From Alphaproteobacteria bacterium (lineage in GTDB: Bacteria; Pseudomonadota; Alphaproteobacteria; Paracaedibacterales; CAIULA01): a DNA stretch of 9,128 nt. The stretch spans positions 1-9,128 of the forward strand of contig JAIEMR010000174.1 of the NCBI GenBank assembly GCA_019751935.1. Direction: 5' to 3'. The translations under genes and the position numbers were made by a program. This document shows, in pieces, positions 6,601 to 9,128 of the stretch. Each line of letters starts with the position of its first letter. Position 1 is the stretch's first letter. The notes beneath the pieces were generated by a model. That model ran no database searches and was not told the origin of the DNA. It saw nothing but the letters and a program-made list of their open reading frames with translations.

Positions 6601-9128
6601 ATACCTTTGACCCTTAACAAGAAGATGGATCGTAAAGCTCTGCCAGCCCCTAACTTAAACTTGAGAAATTTGGGAGACGAGTATGTACCCCCTCAAACTC
6701 CTCTTCAAGAACAACTGCGAGGGATCTGGTCTGAGGTCTTGAGAATTGAGAGGATCGGGATCCATGATAATTTCTTTAGAATGGGGGGAGATTCTATTAT
6801 TAGTATTCAACTAGTTTCTAAAGCGCGTTCTAAGAGAATCTATTTGGCTGTGAAGGATCTTTTTAATCATCCCACTATCGCAACTCTAGCTCTGGTGGCA
6901 AAAACCCAAGAAGATGCACGTATCCTTCAGCCCATCCAAGAAAGTGTGATCGGGAATGTTCCTTTAACACCGATTCAACACTGGTTTTTTAATAATCATC
7001 TGAAAGCCCCTCATCATTTTAACCAAGCAGTCTTATTGAGAGCTTATCAACCTTTAGACCTGACTTTATTAAAGCATGCTTTTTCTCTTCTTCTCGCTCA
7101 TCATGATGCTTTAAGACTCCGCTACACCTACCAGGACATTCACTGGACCCAAAGATGCCTTCCCCCTCATGATGAGTCTATCTGTCAGGAAATAGACCTA
7201 TCAACTCTGCCCGACTCTGAGTTTCATCTTCACATTGAGAAAGAAGCGTCGCTAGCTCAACAAAGTCTCAATATTCAAAATGGCCCTATCATGAAAGTCA
7301 TCCTCTTTAACGGGAGGGGGACACAACGTCTCTTTCTTGTAATTCATCACTTGATGATTGATGGCGTCTCTTGGAGAATTTTGATTGAAGATTTAGAAAC
7401 TCTCTATGATCAGTTGGTCAAAGGGAAAAAAACCTCTCTTCCTCCTAAAACCCATTCTTACCAACAATGGGGACATGCTTTGATTGCTTATGCCCAATCA
7501 GAAGACATACAACAACAGATTCCTTATTGGCAACAAATTGAAGACTCGATTCAAGCTCTGCCTATTGACTTAAAGCATGACCTAGAGAACGGCGGTGTAG
7601 CCACAACATTAGTTGTCTCTCTGAGTGAAGAAGAAACAACCGCCCTCTTACAACGTGTTCCGAAAGCCTATCGGACACAAATTAATGACATTTTGTTAAC
7701 GGCTCTCACCTTAGCCATAGGTGACTGGACCCAAGAGTATCGTTTATCTTTAGCTCTTGAAGGGCACGGACGTGAAGACATCATCAAAGACATTGACCTT
7801 TCCCGAACAGTTGGATGGTTTACCTCGATTTTCCCTGTCCATCTTACCCTTGAAAATTCTCATGATTTGGGAGAAGCCATCAAAACAGTGAAAGAAACGC
7901 TCAGGCAGATTCCCCACAAAGGCATTGGGTACGGTATTTTATCATCTCTGACCCAAAGTGCTCTTCGATCGTCTGTTCGTCATCCGAGCATAAGTTTTAA
8001 TTATCTGGGTCAATGGGATAAGTTTTCTTCTCAAAAAAGCCTCTTCTCTTTTGCTCCTGAACCTACGGGTTTATGTGTCTCGGATCAAAATGATCTCTCA
8101 TATCCCTTAAACATTAATAGCGAAGTCAAAAATGGAACACTGATTCTCTTTTTAACCTATAGCCAAAATCATTATCAGGATCAATCAATTGAGGAATTGT
8201 CTCATCACTTGGGTCATAGACTGAGACAGCTGATTACTCATTGCTGTCAGGAGGAAAATTTTGGCTATACGCCTTCTGACTTTAGTCTCGTCTCGCTCAC
8301 ACCCAAGGATTTGGACTCAAACTTTAGGATACCCCATATAGAGGATATTTATCCTCTTTCTCCCATGCAATCGGGCTTATTGTTTCAAAGTCTTTATGCA
8401 CCTGAATCAGATGCTTACTTTGTTCAAAGCGTCTTTGAGCTTCACGGAGAATTGGATCCCACTGCTTTCAAACAAGCCTGGCAGAAAGTCAGTGATCACC
8501 ATCCGATCCTCAGAACCGGCTTTGTTTGGGAGAACTTGAATATTCCTTTCCAATACGTTTTAGAGACCACAGAAGTGCCCTTTGTATACGAAGAGTGGCC
8601 CGCGTTAACCAGTCAAGAACGCGAGGAAAGATTCGAAACCTTGATTCAAGAAGACAGAAAGAAGGGCTTTGATCTCAGAGCTACCCCTCTGTTTCGGCTG
8701 ACTCTCATTCATGAGGCTTTTGATCATTATTACCTGATGTGGAGTCAGCACCATATTCTCCTGGATGGGTGGTGTTTACCCATTATTTGGGATGATGTTT
8801 TGAAAGTTTATGCATCGATCAGGCACCACCGAGATATACAGTTAACATCGCCTCGCCCTTATCGAGATTATATAGAGTGGTTACAAGAGCAAGATTTAAG
8901 TCAAGCGGAAGCTTTTTGGAAGGACTATCTCTCGGCTGTGGAAAGCCCCACACGCCTTAGCTTTAAAGACCTGATCGAAGAAAATAAAGACAAAGATTAT
9001 GACACCCATTCCATTAATTTTTCCCTTGAAGAGACCCAGCAGCTGAAGAGACTGGCTCAAGACCAGCACTTTACCCTGAACACTCTTTTTCAAGGAGCTG
9101 TGGGTAGTGTTCTCAAAACCTACACAGG
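1..9128 (+). CDS. Multimodular nonribosomal peptide synthetase, partial at both ends (FT-C'-A(Ser)-PCP-C-A(Thr)-PCP-E-C)
   Basis: Frame 1 is open across the entire window, so both the start and the stop lie outside. The visible 3042 residues are a cytoplasmic NRPS that builds a peptide on 4'-phosphopantetheine arms. In order they carry a formyltransferase, a C-terminal half condensation domain, an adenylation domain reading as Ser, a carrier (LGGHSLL, Ser1096), a full LCL-type condensation domain (HHIISDG, His1290-1291), an adenylation domain reading as Thr, an epimerase-associated carrier (MGGDSI, Ser2265), an epimerase (HHLMIDG, His2449-2450) and the start of a DCL-type condensation domain (HHILLDG, His2917-2918). 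Residue numbers count from base 1. Each domain follows the next in the usual NRPS order without frameshift or stop. An FT at the front marks an initiation module, so the true start codon should lie only a few hundred bases upstream, while at least one more A-PCP pair must follow. I do not recognise a named gene, and the final product is unknown. Confidence 0.97.
718..1440 (+). other. Degenerate condensation domain: C-terminal lobe only (C')
   Basis: Residues about 240-480 match only the second lobe of an NRPS condensation domain. YETFWTKQL corresponds to the SYWKEKL segment of C1 in this same protein. SSFFSSYVPLTFSL corresponds to IGFFVNTLALRTTF of C1. The end, EQIPLLTSPECHQLLIEWND, is the usual C-to-A linker and parallels IQTLSLLTSSEKQQLLIEWN after C1. 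The N-terminal lobe with the HHxxxDG catalytic motif is missing and its place is taken by the FT domain. Sequence similarity is weak and the NPxFQVVF-like segment is not recognisable, so it cannot catalyse condensation. My inference is that it is kept as a structural platform for A1 or as a bridge for the formyltransferase. Confidence 0.72.
1423..1809 (+). repeat. Imperfect direct repeat R1, copy in C'-A1 linker and A1 start
   Basis: This stretch matches 4774-5160 at a constant offset of 3351 bases with no gap. Over 1561-1620 I count 53 of 60 bases identical, including an exact 21-base match at 1588-1608. Protein repeats between NRPS modules are expected; this level of DNA identity points to recent duplication or to gene conversion between modules. 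Confidence 0.85.
1489..3150 (+). other. Adenylation domain A1, predicted serine-activating
   Basis: This domain activates an amino acid with ATP and loads it on PCP1. Core motifs seen in order are A2-like LKAGGAYVPLD (about 1714-1740), A3 YTSGSTGKPKG (2008-2040), A4 FDVSVWE (2143-2163), A5 NLYGPTE (2422-2442), A6 GEIYIGGTGLARGY, A7 YRTGDLARYL, A8 DDQVKIRGFRIELGEIE and A10 NGKIDRKAL with catalytic Lys1039. The specificity residues, located by alignment to the gramicidin PheA positions, are D(2146) V(2149) W(2158) H(2275) I(2350) S(2356) L(2425) I(2449) D(2452) K(3115). This gives DVWHISLIDK, against DVWHLSLIDK known for Ser. The first Gly of motif A8 (usually GRxD) is Ser here (LSRIDD). A stretch of about 34 residues before LTEDLR is longer than usual and is shared with A2. 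Confidence 0.95.
2551..2820 (+). repeat. Imperfect direct repeat R2, copy in A1 (motifs A6-A8)
   Basis: Two blocks, 2551-2668 and 2701-2820, match A2 at 5959-6076 (offset 3408) and 6211-6330 (offset 3510). The 102-base change of offset is the A6-A7 insertion of A2. The blocks code for the A6, A7 and A8 motifs. Together with R1 they bracket the dissimilar specificity cores. Confidence 0.75.
3169..3402 (+). other. Peptidyl carrier protein domain PCP1
   Basis: Thiolation domain holding the loaded Ser (presumably formyl-Ser) as a thioester. The motif DNFFKLGGHSLLATQ is canonical. The Ser that takes the 4'-phosphopantetheine arm is residue 1096 (tcc at 3286-3288). The downstream helix IPLRSLFEQPTLATL is typical. 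The GGHS form, as opposed to GGDS, fits a carrier that feeds a condensation domain directly with no epimerase, which is what the next domain shows. Confidence 0.96.
3402..3412 (+). other. TTTAAAA heptamer and run of eight A in the PCP1-C1 linker
   Basis: In the reading frame the bases fall as t tta aaa aaa a, which has the X XXY YYZ layout of a -1 slippery site. A shift here would meet a stop (tag at 3447-3449) after 13 codons, ending the protein just after module 1. There is no direct sign that it is used; such runs arise by chance in AT-rich genes. Confidence 0.3.
3466..4785 (+). other. Condensation domain C1, LCL type
   Basis: Forms the peptide bond between the donor on PCP1 (formyl-Ser) and the acceptor Thr on PCP2. 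It opens with IPLSFAQQRLWFLDQL (C1 motif), followed by RHESLRTTF, the catalytic LHHIISDGWSMEIF (His1290, His1291, Asp1295 at 3868-3885), YADFSLWQREWL, IGFFVNTLALR, QDVPFEQLVDHL and SRNPVFQVVF-type RSLNRNPVFQVVF. All are intact. The opening motif and the absence of an epimerase upstream favour an LCL type, which takes an L-configured donor. This region is the most AT-rich of the modules sampled (about 32% G+C on five lines counted by hand). Confidence 0.95.
4774..5160 (+). repeat. Imperfect direct repeat R1, copy in C1-A2 linker and A2 start
   Basis: Second copy of the repeat at 1423-1809, same frame and same order, covering the condensation-adenylation linker and the first part of the adenylation domain. 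The exact 21-base match lies at 4939-4959. Similarity fades right after the LLTQ segment (about 5160), where the two A domains become different. Confidence 0.85.
5959..6330 (+). repeat. Imperfect direct repeat R2, copy in A2 (motifs A6-A8), split by a 102-base insertion
   Basis: Counterpart of 2551-2820. The left block is 5959-6076 and the right block 6211-6330. The bases between them hold the extra 34 residues. R1 and R2 lie on either side of the A4-A5 specificity region and could serve as homology for exchange of that region. Confidence 0.75.
6076..6210 (+). other. Insertion between motifs A6 and A7 of A2
   Basis: Between VPNPF and LRLYRTGD, A2 has 134 bases where A1 has 32, a difference of 102 bases or 34 residues, in frame. 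The extra part is hydrophilic at first (GKNGSESS) and then looks helical (SSFLERLTVDILKKDL). I recognise no known domain in it. It lies in a surface loop region of the A fold, so it should not disturb the active site. Confidence 0.75.
6685..6903 (+). other. Peptidyl carrier protein domain PCP2, epimerase-associated type
   Basis: Carries the formyl-Ser-Thr intermediate. The motif DNFFRMGGDSIISIQLVSKA has the phosphopantetheine-bearing Ser at residue 2265 (tct, 6793-6795). GGDS in place of GGHS is the form typical of carriers that sit directly before an epimerase, which agrees with the next domain. The LFNHPTIATLALVA helix closes it. Confidence 0.96.
6946..8275 (+). other. Epimerase domain (E)
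   Basis: Equilibrates the alpha carbon of the PCP2-bound residue, giving D-Thr (or D-allo-Thr). It begins with VPLTPIQHWFF (E1). The catalytic IHHLMIDGVSWRIL carries His2449, His2450 and Asp2454 (7345-7362). LALEGHGRE (about 7753-7776) carries the conserved Glu. RTVGWFTSIFPV (about 7807-7842), GIGYGIL and SFNYLGQW follow. Every motif I look for is present, so I expect it to be active. A DCL condensation domain follows, as expected after an active epimerase. Confidence 0.96.
8326..9128 (+). other. Condensation domain C2, DCL type, cut off by window end
   Basis: First lobe and the beginning of the second lobe of the condensation domain of module 3. EDIYPLSPMQSGLLFQSLY is the opening typical of domains that follow an epimerase or take a D-donor. 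DHHPILRTGF is next, and QHHILLDGWCLPII holds the catalytic His2917, His2918 and Asp2922 (8749-8766). YRDYIEWLQEQD and EAFWKDYL follow. It should join the D-configured Thr end of formyl-Ser-Thr to the third amino acid, whose A domain is outside the window. Confidence 0.95.

Larger units (their letters stand above)
4837..6660 (+). other. Adenylation domain A2, predicted threonine-activating
   Basis: Activates Thr and loads PCP2. Motifs seen are LKAGGAYVPLD, A3 YTSGSTGQPKG (about 5368-5400), A4 FDFSVWE (5503-5523), A5 NMYGITETT, A6 GEIYIGGAGLARGY, A7 YRTGDLARYLPDG, A8 GRRDDQVKIRGFRIELGEIE and A10 LNKKMDRKAL. The specificity residues are D(5506) F(5509) W(5518) N(5635) I(5728) G(5734) M(5815) V(5839) H(5842) K(6622), so DFWNIGMVHK, the classical Thr code; the GIT form of motif A5 is also common in Thr domains. 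Oddities are an A6-A7 segment 34 residues longer than in A1, an A10 motif reading NKK where NGK is usual (catalytic Lys2208 kept), and a central specificity core lower in G+C than its flanks. Confidence 0.96.

Noticed and set aside
1..9128. Fused methyltransferase, ketosynthase, thioesterase or other tailoring domains
   Set aside because: No GxGxG methyltransferase signature between A8 and A10, no ketosynthase or GxSxG thioesterase segment in the window; all residues are accounted for by FT, C', A, PCP, C and E.
1..9128. CRISPR, tRNA, insertion sequence or phage elements
   Set aside because: The repeats present are coding, far apart and explained by module homology; no transposase, cloverleaf or spaced short repeats seen.

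Overview
The whole window is the inside of one very large gene on the + strand. Reading frame 1 is open from base 1 to base 9128 (3042 full codons plus two bases), with no stop codon and no start or end in view. The product is a multimodular nonribosomal peptide synthetase (NRPS), a cytoplasmic assembly-line enzyme. I see no intergenic DNA, RNA gene, mobile element, CRISPR array, promoter or terminator.

The domain order is: formyltransferase (FT, N-terminal part cut off by the window) - C-terminal half of a condensation domain (C') - adenylation A1 - carrier PCP1 - condensation C1 (LCL type) - adenylation A2 - carrier PCP2 - epimerase E - condensation C2 (DCL type, cut off by the window end). 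The ten-residue specificity code of A1 reads DVWHISLIDK, one residue from the classical serine code. That of A2 reads DFWNIGMVHK, the classical threonine code. The simplest reading is that this is the start of an assembly line: serine is loaded and N-formylated with 10-formyl-tetrahydrofolate, joined to threonine, and the threonine is epimerised. C2 then passes N-formyl-Ser-D-Thr (or D-allo-Thr) to a third module outside the window. Catalytic motifs in FT, A1, PCP1, C1, A2, PCP2, E and C2 all look intact, so the line should be functional. C' lacks the catalytic half.

The organism is probably a low-to-medium GC bacterium. Hand counts on sampled lines give about 32-46% G+C. The A-domain wording (LxxxGVxPDTLVAIxVERSLEMI, GILKAGGAYVPLDPxYP) is of the kind common in cyanobacterial and proteobacterial NRPSs. 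I cannot name the taxon; an AT-rich or host-associated proteobacterium would fit.

Points of interest are the FT fused to half a condensation domain as a starter, the dipeptide prediction, a base-composition mosaic suggesting that the specificity core of A2 was exchanged, a higher-GC E-C2 end, A-domain insertions, and a TTTAAAA/A8 run exactly at the module 1/module 2 linker.
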